Source of the DNA: JBARCX01 sp049794535
GTDB lineage: Bacteria > Pseudomonadota > Gammaproteobacteria > Xanthomonadales > Rhodanobacteraceae
Assembly: GCA_049794535.1 (NCBI GenBank)
Contig: JBARCX010000108.1
Span: forward strand, 1-28,053
DNA: 28,053 bases
Direction of reading: 5' to 3'
Part shown: positions 13,724 through 21,962 of the stretch, in pieces
Layout of the letters: each line of letters starts with the position of its first letter
Position numbering within the stretch: the stretch's first letter is position 1
Program-made: the position numbers and the translations under genes
Notes under the pieces: generated by a model
Databases searched by the model: none
Told to the model about the DNA's origin: nothing
What the model saw: only the letters and a program-made list of their open reading frames with translations

Positions 13724-14656
13724 ATGTCTACATCTGCTCTGGCGCCCATCGCGCCACCCGGTGCCATGCTCGATACCGTTAGCGCCCAGCCCGTATTACG
13801 CGTGCAGGCATTGGAGAAATCCTTCGCTAAACGTACGGTGTTGAGCGGGGTCGATTGGGCTGTGCCCAGCGGCCGTGTGATCGGCCTGCTTGGTCGGAAC
13901 GGTGCCGGCAAAACCACCCTATTGCGCTGCCTGCTCGGGTTGTCGCCGATCGATAGCGGCCATATCGAACTGTTCGGCGCACCGATGATCGAACCCGGCG
14001 GCGAACGCATGCATCGCGTGGGCTTCGTTCCACAAACCTTCGATCTTTTTCCATGGATGAAGGTGCGCGCCTACCTCGACTTCACCGCCGCGTTCTACAC
14101 ACGGTGGAATCACTCACTGGTAGCCCGACTACTGGGCGACTGGCAACTCGATCCGAAACAAAAGATCGGCGAGCTTTCGCAAGGTCAGCGGCAAAAGCTG
14201 GCCATCGTACGTGCAATTGCACCCGAGCCCGATCTGCTGGTACTGGACGAACCGGTCGCCAGTCTCGACCCCCAGGCACGTCGCGCCTTCATGGTCGAAC
14301 TGCTGGAGCTGATGCGCGCCCCCGGCAAAACGGTAATCTTCTCCACCCACATCACTGCCGACCTGGAGCGTGCCGACGCCGACATCGCCCTGCTGCGCGA
14401 CGGCCGCATCCAGTTCACCCGCCCCTTGGCCGAATTACGCGAACACATCCGGCGCGTTGTGCTCACTCGTGCTGAAGGCTGGACACAAGCCCCAACGGTA
14501 GCCGGACTACTCAAAGCCACGTTAGCCGGTAACGAAGTGCAGCTACTGGTGGAAGACCCCATCATCGAAAGCCTCAACGCTCTCGCTACACAACAAGGCG
14601 CCAGCCTTCGTATCGAAACGCCCACGCTTGAAGATTTGTTCGTGGAGCTTGCATGA
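13724..14656 (+). CDS. ABC transporter ATP-binding protein
   Basis: 310-residue ATPase subunit of an ABC-2-type exporter. Walker A GRNGAGKT (57-64), Q-loop Gln104, signature LSQGQ (151-155), Walker B LLVLDEP (171-177) and H-loop His209 in FSTHIT are all intact, so it should be active. The region after about 235 is a C-terminal extension typical of the drug/lipid exporter or Nod-type ATPases. The ATG at 13724 is used; an in-frame TTG 14 codons upstream would add an unconserved tail. It overlaps the permease start by 4 bases (ATGA), so the two are translationally coupled. The cargo is unknown. Confidence 0.9.
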   Translation: MSTSALAPIAPPGAMLDTVSAQPVLRVQALEKSFAKRTVLSGVDWAVPSGRVIGLLGRNGAGKTTLLRCLLGLSPIDSGHIELFGAPMIEPGGERMHRVGFVPQTFDLFPWMKVRAYLDFTAAFYTRWNHSLVARLLGDWQLDPKQKIGELSQGQRQKLAIVRAIAPEPDLLVLDEPVASLDPQARRAFMVELLELMRAPGKTVIFSTHITADLERADADIALLRDGRIQFTRPLAELREHIRRVVLTRAEGWTQAPTVAGLLKATLAGNEVQLLVEDPIIESLNALATQQGASLRIETPTLEDLFVELA

Positions 14657-16068
14657 GCGCCGCATGGCAACTTTGGATGCAAACGTGGCGACGTATGCCA
14701 ACGCTGGTAGTGCTAGCGAACCTGCTGTGGCTGGGTGCACTGGGCTTGGCGGTGTACTCGCTACGCCGCGAACACGATCTGATCTACATCAGCGCTTCGC
14801 TTATCGGTTTTGGCTCATGGTTTTGGCATCTCGGCCAGGGCCAAACGCTACGCGGCCTCTGCCGGCCTGAAAGCTTTCTGCTGCCGAACTTCAAACGCCG
14901 ACTAGGCTGGCTGGCCGCAATAGATCTCATGCAGTGGGTGTTATTACCAGCCCTATTAGCCGCAGCGCTCGGTGTACCGCATGTAACACTGATGGCTTCA
15001 TGCCTCGTACTAGTCGCAGCGATTGGCGTGGCGACCGGCGGCAACCGCTTTGCCAGCCTGATGATCTGGCCGATATTCGTGCTCGCCGGCTGGATGCCGC
15101 AACTGGCCATGCAGATACTGCATGCTGCCGTGGATTCCTTGCTCACGGCACCGCTGATCGTACTCATCGCCATACTGATTCTGCGACTCACACTGCGTCC
15201 TATGCTGCAAATCGCAGATCAGGAACCTGACGTGTCTCCGTTGGAGAGCACCAGCCTCGGCCGTATGAATGCGCGAACCTCGGATGGCTCTCCCGCACGG
15301 CGCACGGCGATAGGCAAACGCATTGCCGCCTTGTTTGACCAAACCTCGCAACGCGCGATGGATCGAGCGTTAGCACGCTATCGACTAAAACCTACAGCCT
15401 TGCAAAGGATGGTGCTGGTTCGTCGCTTGCTGTTGCCGCACGACAACCCGGAAGGCATCGCACTGCGACTGACGCTGGTAGCGCTGTTCGTCACGATCTA
15501 CTTCTTCGCTGTAACGCATCGCCAACACTTCAATGCCGTCTCCGTGGGGGCTTACGCGATCCTGCTCACCATGACCCGCTTTCCACAACTCGGTGCAGGC
15601 ATGCTCCGGATGCGCCCCAATCTCGCCGATCTGTATCTCACACTCGCCCCACAAATCCGCGCCGAATACCAAAAGACCTTGGCCGATGCGTTGTTGGTGC
15701 TGGTACCGATCAGCGTGCTGACCGCACTGGCCTATACCGCACTGGGCGCCGTGCTGGTGCACGCCATCGAACCCACACGCATGTTGCTCACGGCAGTGAT
15801 CGTCGCCGCTGCATCCAGCCTGGTCGCGCTGGGTATCCATCTGATAGGCCCCGAAGGCACGCTGGGGCGCGGCGTAGTCAACATGGTGCTGATCTTCGGC
15901 GCGATGGCTGTGTACTGGGGCGGCTATTGGTTACTCGGTGCGATCGGCTATGCACTCGGCAGTGGGCTGCTTGCCGTCATCACCTTGAGCTTTGGCATCG
16001 GCGTCTGGTTTGCCGCGCAACGCGAATACCAGCGGCGACCGCCATGCTTTGATGCGCCGCTCGCTTAG
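14653..16068 (+). CDS. ABC transporter permease (multi-pass membrane protein)
   Basis: 471-residue integral membrane protein with about ten to twelve hydrophobic segments in two blocks: roughly 17-60 and 86-180, then 270-320 and 350-465. They are separated by a polar, Arg-rich cytoplasmic loop (about 185-265). The start overlaps the ATPase stop (ATGA), so it is the partner of that subunit. The two-block design suggests an ABC-2-like exporter subunit. I do not recognise a specific subfamily or substrate. Confidence 0.82.
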   Translation: MSAAWQLWMQTWRRMPTLVVLANLLWLGALGLAVYSLRREHDLIYISASLIGFGSWFWHLGQGQTLRGLCRPESFLLPNFKRRLGWLAAIDLMQWVLLPALLAAALGVPHVTLMASCLVLVAAIGVATGGNRFASLMIWPIFVLAGWMPQLAMQILHAAVDSLLTAPLIVLIAILILRLTLRPMLQIADQEPDVSPLESTSLGRMNARTSDGSPARRTAIGKRIAALFDQTSQRAMDRALARYRLKPTALQRMVLVRRLLLPHDNPEGIALRLTLVALFVTIYFFAVTHRQHFNAVSVGAYAILLTMTRFPQLGAGMLRMRPNLADLYLTLAPQIRAEYQKTLADALLVLVPISVLTALAYTALGAVLVHAIEPTRMLLTAVIVAAASSLVALGIHLIGPEGTLGRGVVNMVLIFGAMAVYWGGYWLLGAIGYALGSGLLAVITLSFGIGVWFAAQREYQRRPPCFDAPLA

Positions 16069-16081
16069 GGGCTTCTTGCCG

Positions 16082-17455
16082 TTACGTCGACTGCAGCGCT
16101 TCAACGAAACGTCGCGGCGCACCTTCGAAACCGCCGTTGGACATAAACACCACATGGTCGCCGGGTTGCGCTTGCGTGCACAGCGCATCGATCAACGCGT
16201 TGACGGTAGGTACGGCACTGCCGCGGCCATTCAATGCGCCGGTAACACGCTGCGCATCCCATGACAATTCCGGGCGATGCAGAAACACGACGCCATCCGC
16301 ATCGGCCAGCGAAGGTGCCAGTGCCTCGGCATGCGCACCAAGGCGCATCGAGTTGGAGCGCGGCTCCAGCGCAACCAAGATCCGTGCCCTACCCACTTTC
16401 GCGCGCAGGCCAGCCAGCGTCGTTGCAATAGCGGTGGGGTGATGTGCGAAATCGTCGTACACACGCACGCCGTGCACATCACCCACCACTTCCATGCGAC
16501 GCTTCACGCTCTCGAACGTAGCGAAAGCAGGCAACAACGCGCGCGGGTCGGCACCGGCAGCCGTCGCTGCAGCGAGTGCCGCCAGCGCGTTCATCACGCT
16601 GTGATTACCTAGCAACGGCCAATGCACTTCACCGATTAACTCGCCACTGTGATGCACGGTGAAGGCTGAGCCGTCCGCATCGATCAATGTTGCTTGCCAG
16701 TCACCCTTACCAATGCCAAAGGTTTCCACCGGCGTCCAGCAACCCATCGCCAACACTTCGGCGAGATGGTGATCGTGCGCATTGACGATCAACCGGCCGT
16801 TGCCTGGCACGGTACGCACAAGGTGGTGGAACTGGCGCTGGATCGCTGCCACGTCAGGAAAAATATCCGCGTTGTCGTATTCGAGATTGTTCAAGATCGC
16901 GATGCGCGGCCGGTAGTGCACGAACTTCGAGCGCTTGTCGAAAAATGCAGTGTCGTATTCGTCCGCCTCGATCACAAACGGCTTGCCCTTGCCTACCCGC
17001 GCGGAGACTTCAAAGTTGCCGGGTACGCCGCCGATCAGGAAACCCGGTGCGAGTCCGGCTTCTTCCAGCAGATGGGCGAGCAAGCTGGTGGTGGTGGTCT
17101 TGCCGTGCGTGCCGGCTACCGCCAGCACTTCGCGCCCGGCCAGCAAGGTTTCACCCAGCCATTGCGGACCGGAGATGTAACGCAACTGCGCATCGAGCAT
17201 GTACTCGATCGCCGGATTGCCGCGCACCATCGCATTGCCCACCACCACGACATCCGCTTTTGCATGTCCCGGTGCCGGCTGCAGGTGCTCCGCTGTGTAG
17301 CCCTCCATCAACTGGATGCCCAACGCTTCGAGCTGGGTGCTCATGGGCGGATAGACGTTCGCGTCCGAACCTTCCACCTCAAGGCCCAGCTCACGCGCCA
17401 ACGCGGCGACGCCGCCCATAAAGGTGCCGCAGATGCCGAGGATATGCAGACGCAT
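16082..17455 (-). CDS. mpl: UDP-N-acetylmuramate:L-alanyl-gamma-D-glutamyl-meso-diaminopimelate ligase
   Basis: 457-residue Mur-ligase family enzyme that recycles the cell-wall tripeptide by ligating it directly onto UDP-MurNAc in the cytoplasm. It starts MRLHILGICGTFMGGVA, the Mpl N-terminus (Mpl-specific CGTFMGG rather than the MurC loop). The ATP-binding GTHGKTTT is at 115-122 (Lys119), EADEYDTAFFDKRSKF follows, and DDFAHHPTAI is the late conserved motif. The frame extends 25 codons further upstream, but the ATG at 17455 gives the family start. It is co-directional with adk, with 97 bases and a strong hairpin between them. Confidence 0.94.
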   Translation of the reverse strand: MRLHILGICGTFMGGVAALARELGLEVEGSDANVYPPMSTQLEALGIQLMEGYTAEHLQPAPGHAKADVVVVGNAMVRGNPAIEYMLDAQLRYISGPQWLGETLLAGREVLAVAGTHGKTTTTSLLAHLLEEAGLAPGFLIGGVPGNFEVSARVGKGKPFVIEADEYDTAFFDKRSKFVHYRPRIAILNNLEYDNADIFPDVAAIQRQFHHLVRTVPGNGRLIVNAHDHHLAEVLAMGCWTPVETFGIGKGDWQATLIDADGSAFTVHHSGELIGEVHWPLLGNHSVMNALAALAAATAAGADPRALLPAFATFESVKRRMEVVGDVHGVRVYDDFAHHPTAIATTLAGLRAKVGRARILVALEPRSNSMRLGAHAEALAPSLADADGVVFLHRPELSWDAQRVTGALNGRGSAVPTVNALIDALCTQAQPGDHVVFMSNGGFEGAPRRFVEALQST

Positions 17456-17504
17456 GGAGAACCTGTTGAGGAGAATCTGTTGAGCGATGGGCGTGGCAGC
17501 CGCA

Positions 17505-17541
17505 GGCCGCCAAAGAAGATCGGGCCGCACTTTGGCGGCCC
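17505..17541 (-). terminator. Stem-loop between adk and mpl
   Basis: Two mutually exclusive perfect stems occur here: GGCCGCCAAAG (17505-17515) with CTTTGGCGGCC (17530-17540), an 11-bp stem, and GGGCCGC (17522-17528) with GCGGCCC (17535-17541). On the minus strand the shorter hairpin is followed by GATCTTCTTT, so it could terminate adk transcripts; the alternative pairing could act as an anti-terminator. A weak T run makes this uncertain. Confidence 0.55.
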
Positions 17542-17552
17542 GCTTTGATGAA

Positions 17553-18137
17553 TCAGCCGTTGGCCGCGGCCGACTCTTGTTTCAGTACGTGTTTGACGCG
17601 CTCGGTGACTTCATCGAGGTCACCCACGCCGTTCACCGTCTGCAGCTTGCCGCGACGCGCGAAGAAATCAGCCACCGGAGCGGTCTGCTCGGCGTAAACC
17701 TTCAGGCGATCGCGCACCACAACCGGATCGTCGTCTTTGCGATGCTCCGCCTTGAAGCGGATTTCGCAGCGACCGATGATCACTTCATTCGGCACATCCA
17801 GCTTCACCACTGCATCGAGTGGCTGGCCGATCTTCGCGAGCAGGTGATCCAGTGCATCGGCCTGGGCCAGGTTGCGCGGATAACCGTCGAGAATGAAACC
17901 GTTCTTCACGTCATCCTGTGCCAGCCGCTCTTCGAGCATGGCCAGCAGGATGTCATCGGATACCAGATTGCCGGCGTCCATCACCGCCTTGGCCTTGAGC
18001 CCAGTAGGCGTACCTGCAGCTACCGCTGCGCGCAGCATGTCGCCAGTCGAAATATGCGGCACACCGAGTTCAACCTTCAGCCGGACGGCCTGGGTACCTT
18101 TGCCCGAACCGGGCGGGCCGAGTAGGACGAGTCGCAT
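17553..18137 (-). CDS. adk: Adenylate kinase, short type
   Basis: 194 residues; interconverts ATP + AMP and 2 ADP. The P-loop GPPGSGKGT is at 7-15, ISTGDMLRAAV binds AMP, and GFILDGYPRNLAQADAL is the family signature. The LID is short: after VIIGRCEIRF the sequence goes directly to KAEHRKDDDPVVVRDRL without the Cys4/His zinc LID or the longer enteric one. This matches the short bacterial isoform found in xanthomonads. The ATG at 18137 is at the very start of the conserved MRLVLLGPPG. It is divergent from pfp, with a 198-base spacer. Confidence 0.94.
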   Translation of the reverse strand: MRLVLLGPPGSGKGTQAVRLKVELGVPHISTGDMLRAAVAAGTPTGLKAKAVMDAGNLVSDDILLAMLEERLAQDDVKNGFILDGYPRNLAQADALDHLLAKIGQPLDAVVKLDVPNEVIIGRCEIRFKAEHRKDDDPVVVRDRLKVYAEQTAPVADFFARRGKLQTVNGVGDLDEVTERVKHVLKQESAAANG

Positions 18138-18196
18138 AATGCTCCACGAAGTCCGCGTACCGCTGCACCTTGCTGCGGCCCGCTAGATTGAAGAAA

Positions 18197-18234
18197 TTGA
18201 CGGTCAAATTAGCGTTTGTAGGGGGTGCCGTCAA
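18197..18234. promoter_or_regulatory. Inverted repeat in the adk-pfp divergent spacer
   Basis: TTGACGG (18197-18203) faces CCGTCAA (18228-18234), and the left half also forms the local palindrome TTGAC-G-GTCAA (18197-18207). It lies midway between divergent adk and pfp, so it may be an operator or include a -35 element. No good -10 at the right spacing was found. Confidence 0.3.
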
Positions 18235-18335
18235 ACGATTGTCACCTTCACCTTACGCTAACTGCTTGTTGTGCAAGGCATCGCCCGATATGACATTTAG
18301 TGTCGCACCCCTCAGTTATTACACGGAGAACACCC

Positions 18336-19607
18336 ATGAAGCCCAAGTCCCGATCCTCTGCCGGCCGCCTGCTCTATGCCCAGTCCGGTGGTGTCACCGC
18401 GGTGATCAATGCCACCGCCGCCGGTGTGATCGAGGCCGCACGGGCCAAAGGCGTCAACGTGTACGCGGCGCGCAACGGCATTCTGGGTGTGCTGCATGAG
18501 GAACTGATCGACACCAGCAAGGAATCGCAGGCCGCCATCGCCGCCCTCCGCCACACGCCCGGCGGCGCCTTCGGCTCCTGTCGTTACAAGCTGAAGTCGC
18601 TGGAGGCCAATCGCGCCGAATACGAGCGGCTGATCGACGTGTTCCGCGCGCACGACATCCGCTGGTTCCTCTACAACGGCGGCAACGACTCGGCCGACAC
18701 CGCCCTGAAGATCTCTCAGCTCAGCAAGGCGATGGGCTACGAGATCCACTGCATCGGCGTGCCAAAGACGGTGGACAATGATTTGGCCGTCACCGATTGC
18801 TGCCCGGGCTTCGGCTCGGTGGCGAAATACACCGCCGTATCCACGCTGGAAGCCAGCCTGGATGTCGCGTCGATGGCATCGACCTCGACCAAGGTCTTCA
18901 TCCTTGAGGTGATGGGCCGGCATGCTGGCTGGATCGCGGCAGCCGCTGGCTTGGCTGGCGAAGGTGCGGATGCACCACCGCACCTCATCCTGTTCCCGGA
19001 AAACGTGTTCGACGAAGCGGCGTTCCTGGCCAAGGTCAAGGCGACGGTGGAACGCGTGGGCTGGTGCACCGTGGTCGCCTCCGAAGGCATTCGCAACGCC
19101 GCGGGCCAATTCCTCGCCGAAGCGGGCACTCGCGATGCGTTTGGTCACAGCCAACTGGGTGGTGTGGCGCCTGTACTCGCCTCACTGGTGAAGGAAAAGC
19201 TTGGTTACAAATATCACTGGGCACTACCGGACTATCTGCAACGCTCCGCGCGCCATCTCGCCTCCAAGGTCGACGCCGAGCAGGCCTACGCTGTCGGCAA
19301 GGCCGCCGTCGACTACGCGCTGAAGGGCATGAACGCCGTGATGCCGGTGATCGTGCGCACCAGCGATGCGCCGTATCGCTGGAAGGTCGAGCCGGCGCCA
19401 TTGGTAAAAATCGCCAACCGCGAGAAGAAGATGCCGAAGGGCTTCATCACCCGTGACGGCTTCGGCATCACCGCCGCCGCACGGCGCTACCTGGCGCCGC
19501 TGATCCAGGGTGAGGCGGCACTGCCCTATAGCAAGGATGGCTTGCCGAAGTACGTCCAGTTGAAGAATGCCGCAGTAGCTGCAAAGTTGCCGCCCTTCGA
19601 ACGCTGA
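18336..19607 (+). CDS. pfp: Pyrophosphate-dependent 6-phosphofructokinase
   Basis: 423 residues. Reversibly phosphorylates fructose-6-phosphate using PPi instead of ATP. YAQSGGVTAVINA is the N-terminal phosphate loop. GGNDS (115-119) carries Asp118 where ATP-enzymes have Gly, and PKTVDND (143-149) carries Lys144; both are the known PPi-specificity residues. MGRHAGWIAA is the sugar-binding motif. The in-frame ORF extends 12 codons upstream, but the ATG at 18336 has CGGAGAA 6 bases ahead. It lies upstream of hppA on the same strand, so PPi use in glycolysis and membrane pyrophosphatase are encoded side by side. Confidence 0.93.
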   Translation: MKPKSRSSAGRLLYAQSGGVTAVINATAAGVIEAARAKGVNVYAARNGILGVLHEELIDTSKESQAAIAALRHTPGGAFGSCRYKLKSLEANRAEYERLIDVFRAHDIRWFLYNGGNDSADTALKISQLSKAMGYEIHCIGVPKTVDNDLAVTDCCPGFGSVAKYTAVSTLEASLDVASMASTSTKVFILEVMGRHAGWIAAAAGLAGEGADAPPHLILFPENVFDEAAFLAKVKATVERVGWCTVVASEGIRNAAGQFLAEAGTRDAFGHSQLGGVAPVLASLVKEKLGYKYHWALPDYLQRSARHLASKVDAEQAYAVGKAAVDYALKGMNAVMPVIVRTSDAPYRWKVEPAPLVKIANREKKMPKGFITRDGFGITAAARRYLAPLIQGEAALPYSKDGLPKYVQLKNAAVAAKLPPFER

Positions 19608-19655
19608 GTACGTTATCGGCTAGCTACCACTGACCCGCGTTAACGCCTCCACGCT

Positions 19656-19682
19656 GGTGATGCCTAGCATCGCCTGCGTTTT
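19656..19682 (+). terminator. Probable terminator after pfp
   Basis: GGTGATGC-cta-GCATCGCC forms an 8-bp stem (one G-T pair) with a 3-base loop, followed a few bases later by TTTT. It is placed 48 bases after the pfp stop. If it works, hppA must have its own promoter. Confidence 0.45.
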
Positions 19683-19740
19683 AGCAATGTGAGGCCCATA
19701 AACGTTGCGTCGCACAACACGATCCGCAGCCACCTCTGCC

Positions 19741-19746
19741 TATACT
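19741..19746 (+). promoter_or_regulatory. Possible -10 element for hppA
   Basis: TATACT resembles a sigma-70 -10 box 51 bases before the hppA ATG. A matching -35 at 17 bases is poor (ACACGA-type), so this is tentative. The start codon is preceded by a strong GGGGAGG (19786-19792). Confidence 0.3.
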
Positions 19747-19797
19747 CGGTCTGACCGCCCGTTCTGAGCGGCCACCACAACTTCTGGGGAGGCACCG

Positions 19798-21825
19798 ATG
19801 CTGCAGCAATACGGCTTGTGGATCGCGTTAGCTTGTGCGGTCGTGGCGATACTCTACGGAGCGATATCCGTGCGCTGGATCCTGGCGAAGTCGCCAGGCA
19901 ACGAGCGCATGCAGGAAATCGCTGCCGCTATTCAGTTGGGCGCACGCGCCTATCTCAACCGTCAGTACCGCACTATCGCGATGGTCGGCGTGGTGCTGTT
20001 TCTCGTCATCGGTTTCGCATTGGACTGGGGTACGGCCATTGGCTTTGCGATCGGTGCCGTCCTCTCCGGCGCCACCGGCTACATCGGCATGAACGTCTCC
20101 GTGCAAGCCAACGTGCGTACCGCCGAAGCGGCCCGCGGTGGGTTGGCTTCGGCGCTGAACGTGGCGTTCCGCGGCGGCGCGATCACCGGCATGCTGGTGG
20201 TTGGCCTGGCCTTGCTGGGCGTCGCTGGCTACTACGTCGCGCTCGGCCACTTCGGCTATACCGGTGACAAGGCACTACATGCACTGGTCGGCCTGGCATT
20301 TGGTTCCTCGCTGATCTCGATCTTCGCGCGCCTGGGCGGCGGCATCTTCACCAAGGGTGCGGACGTCGGTGCGGACCTGGTCGGCAAGGTCGAAGCCGGC
20401 ATTCCCGAAGATGACCCACGCAATCCCGCCGTAATCGCCGATAACGTAGGCGACAACGTGGGCGACTGCGCAGGCATGGCCGCCGACCTGTTCGAAACCT
20501 ACGCAGTGACCTTGATCGCGACCATGCTGCTGGGCAGTGTGCTGGCCACTCAGGTCGGCGCCAACGGTGCGCTGTATCCGCTGGTACTTGGCGGCGCATC
20601 GATCATCGCCTCGGTGATCGGCACGTTCTTCGTGCGCAGCAAAGCCGGCGGGAAGATCATGAATGCGCTGTACATGGGCGTGTTCGTGTCCGGCATCCTC
20701 GCCGCCATCGCGTTCTGGCCGATCACCACGCAGTTGATGGCCGATACGACGCTCGGCGTGAACCGCATCTACGGCAGTGCGCTGATCGGCCTGGTATTGA
20801 CCGCGATCATCGTGGTGATCACCGAGTACTACACCGCCACTGAATACGCTCCAGTGCGACACGTAGCCCATGCTTCCACCACCGGCCATGCCACCAACAT
20901 CATCGCGGGCCTGGGTGTGTCGATGAAGTCGACCGCGCTGCCGGTACTCGCCGTGTGTGCGGCGATCTGGGGTGCGTCCTACCTCGCCGGCCTATACGGC
21001 ATCGCGATCGCGGCCACCGCCATGCTCTCGATGACCGGCATGATCGTGGCGCTGGACGCTTATGGTCCGATCACCGACAACGCGGGCGGCATCGCGGAAA
21101 TGGCCGAGCTGCCTCCCGAAGTGCGCGGTGTCACCGACCCGCTGGACGCCGTGGGCAACACCACCAAAGCCGTGACCAAGGGCTACGCCATCGGTTCGGC
21201 AGGCTTGGCCGCTTTGGTGCTGTTTGCCGACTACACACACAAACTTGAAGCGGAGCATGTGGGACAAGTCTTTGCTTTCGACCTATCCGACTATCGCGTC
21301 ATCGTCGGCTTGCTGATCGGCGGCATGATCCCCTACTTGTTCGGTGCCATGGCGATGGAAGCCGTCGGCCGTGCTGCGGGCGCCGTGGTGGAGGAAGTGC
21401 GCCGCCAGTTCCGCGACATCCCCGGCATCATGCAGGGCACCGCCAAGCCCGACTACTCGCGCGCGGTGGATCTGCTGACCAAATCGGCGATCAAGGAAAT
21501 GTTGATCCCCTCGCTGCTGCCGGTGCTGGTGCCGATCCTGGTCGGCTTCCTGCTCGGCCCGGTGGCACTGGGCGGCCTGCTGATCGGCACCATCGTCACC
21601 GGCCTGTTCGTAGCCATCTCCATGACCACCGGTGGTGGTGCGTGGGATAACGCGAAGAAATACATCGAAGACGGTAACTACGGCGGCAAAGGCTCGGATG
21701 CACACAAGGCCGCTGTCACTGGTGACACCGTGGGTGATCCGTACAAAGACACCGCCGGCCCGGCCGTGAATCCGCTGATCAAGATCATCAACATCGTGGC
21801 CTTGCTGTTGGTTCCACTGCTGTAA
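19798..21825 (+). CDS. hppA: Proton-translocating membrane pyrophosphatase, K+-independent type
   Basis: 675 residues with about 16 TM helices. Couples PPi hydrolysis to H+ export across the inner membrane. The catalytic signature DDPRNPAVIADNVGDNVGDCAG lies at 205-226, preceded by KGADVGADLVGKVEAGIPE. A second Asp/Lys-rich PPi site is near the C-terminus (GDTVGDPYKDTAGPAVNPL). In the GNTTKAVT segment, Lys457 and Thr460 are the residues that mark K+-independent H+-pumps (K+-dependent ones have Ala). The gene follows pfp and ends in a strong terminator. It recovers energy from PPi made in biosynthesis and may oppose or balance Pfp. Confidence 0.95.
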   Translation: MLQQYGLWIALACAVVAILYGAISVRWILAKSPGNERMQEIAAAIQLGARAYLNRQYRTIAMVGVVLFLVIGFALDWGTAIGFAIGAVLSGATGYIGMNVSVQANVRTAEAARGGLASALNVAFRGGAITGMLVVGLALLGVAGYYVALGHFGYTGDKALHALVGLAFGSSLISIFARLGGGIFTKGADVGADLVGKVEAGIPEDDPRNPAVIADNVGDNVGDCAGMAADLFETYAVTLIATMLLGSVLATQVGANGALYPLVLGGASIIASVIGTFFVRSKAGGKIMNALYMGVFVSGILAAIAFWPITTQLMADTTLGVNRIYGSALIGLVLTAIIVVITEYYTATEYAPVRHVAHASTTGHATNIIAGLGVSMKSTALPVLAVCAAIWGASYLAGLYGIAIAATAMLSMTGMIVALDAYGPITDNAGGIAEMAELPPEVRGVTDPLDAVGNTTKAVTKGYAIGSAGLAALVLFADYTHKLEAEHVGQVFAFDLSDYRVIVGLLIGGMIPYLFGAMAMEAVGRAAGAVVEEVRRQFRDIPGIMQGTAKPDYSRAVDLLTKSAIKEMLIPSLLPVLVPILVGFLLGPVALGGLLIGTIVTGLFVAISMTTGGGAWDNAKKYIEDGNYGGKGSDAHKAAVTGDTVGDPYKDTAGPAVNPLIKIINIVALLLVPLL

Positions 21826-21845
21826 GTCATCGAACTCGTTCAAAC

Positions 21846-21874
21846 AAAACCCCGCCATGTGCGGGGTTTTGTTT
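21846..21874 (+). terminator. Rho-independent terminator after hppA
   Basis: AAAACCCCGC-catgt-GCGGGGTTTT makes a perfect 10-bp GC-rich stem that runs into GTTTT, 20 bases after the hppA stop. This is a textbook intrinsic terminator, and its A-rich left flank could also serve the opposite strand. Confidence 0.92.
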
Positions 21875-21962
21875 TATAGGCCCTTACTTAAGTCACAGGC
21901 GCTCCGTGCCTCAGCGCGCCACACTCAAGCATTCACCGGACGTCGTTTCCATGAGGTACTCC

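Noticed and set aside
16694..17548. 284-codon + strand reading frame
   Set aside because: It lies antisense to mpl, which has full family motifs, and its translation shows no domain; it is a codon-bias shadow.
18312..19154. 280-codon - strand reading frame
   Set aside because: Antisense to pfp with no ribosome site or recognisable motif.
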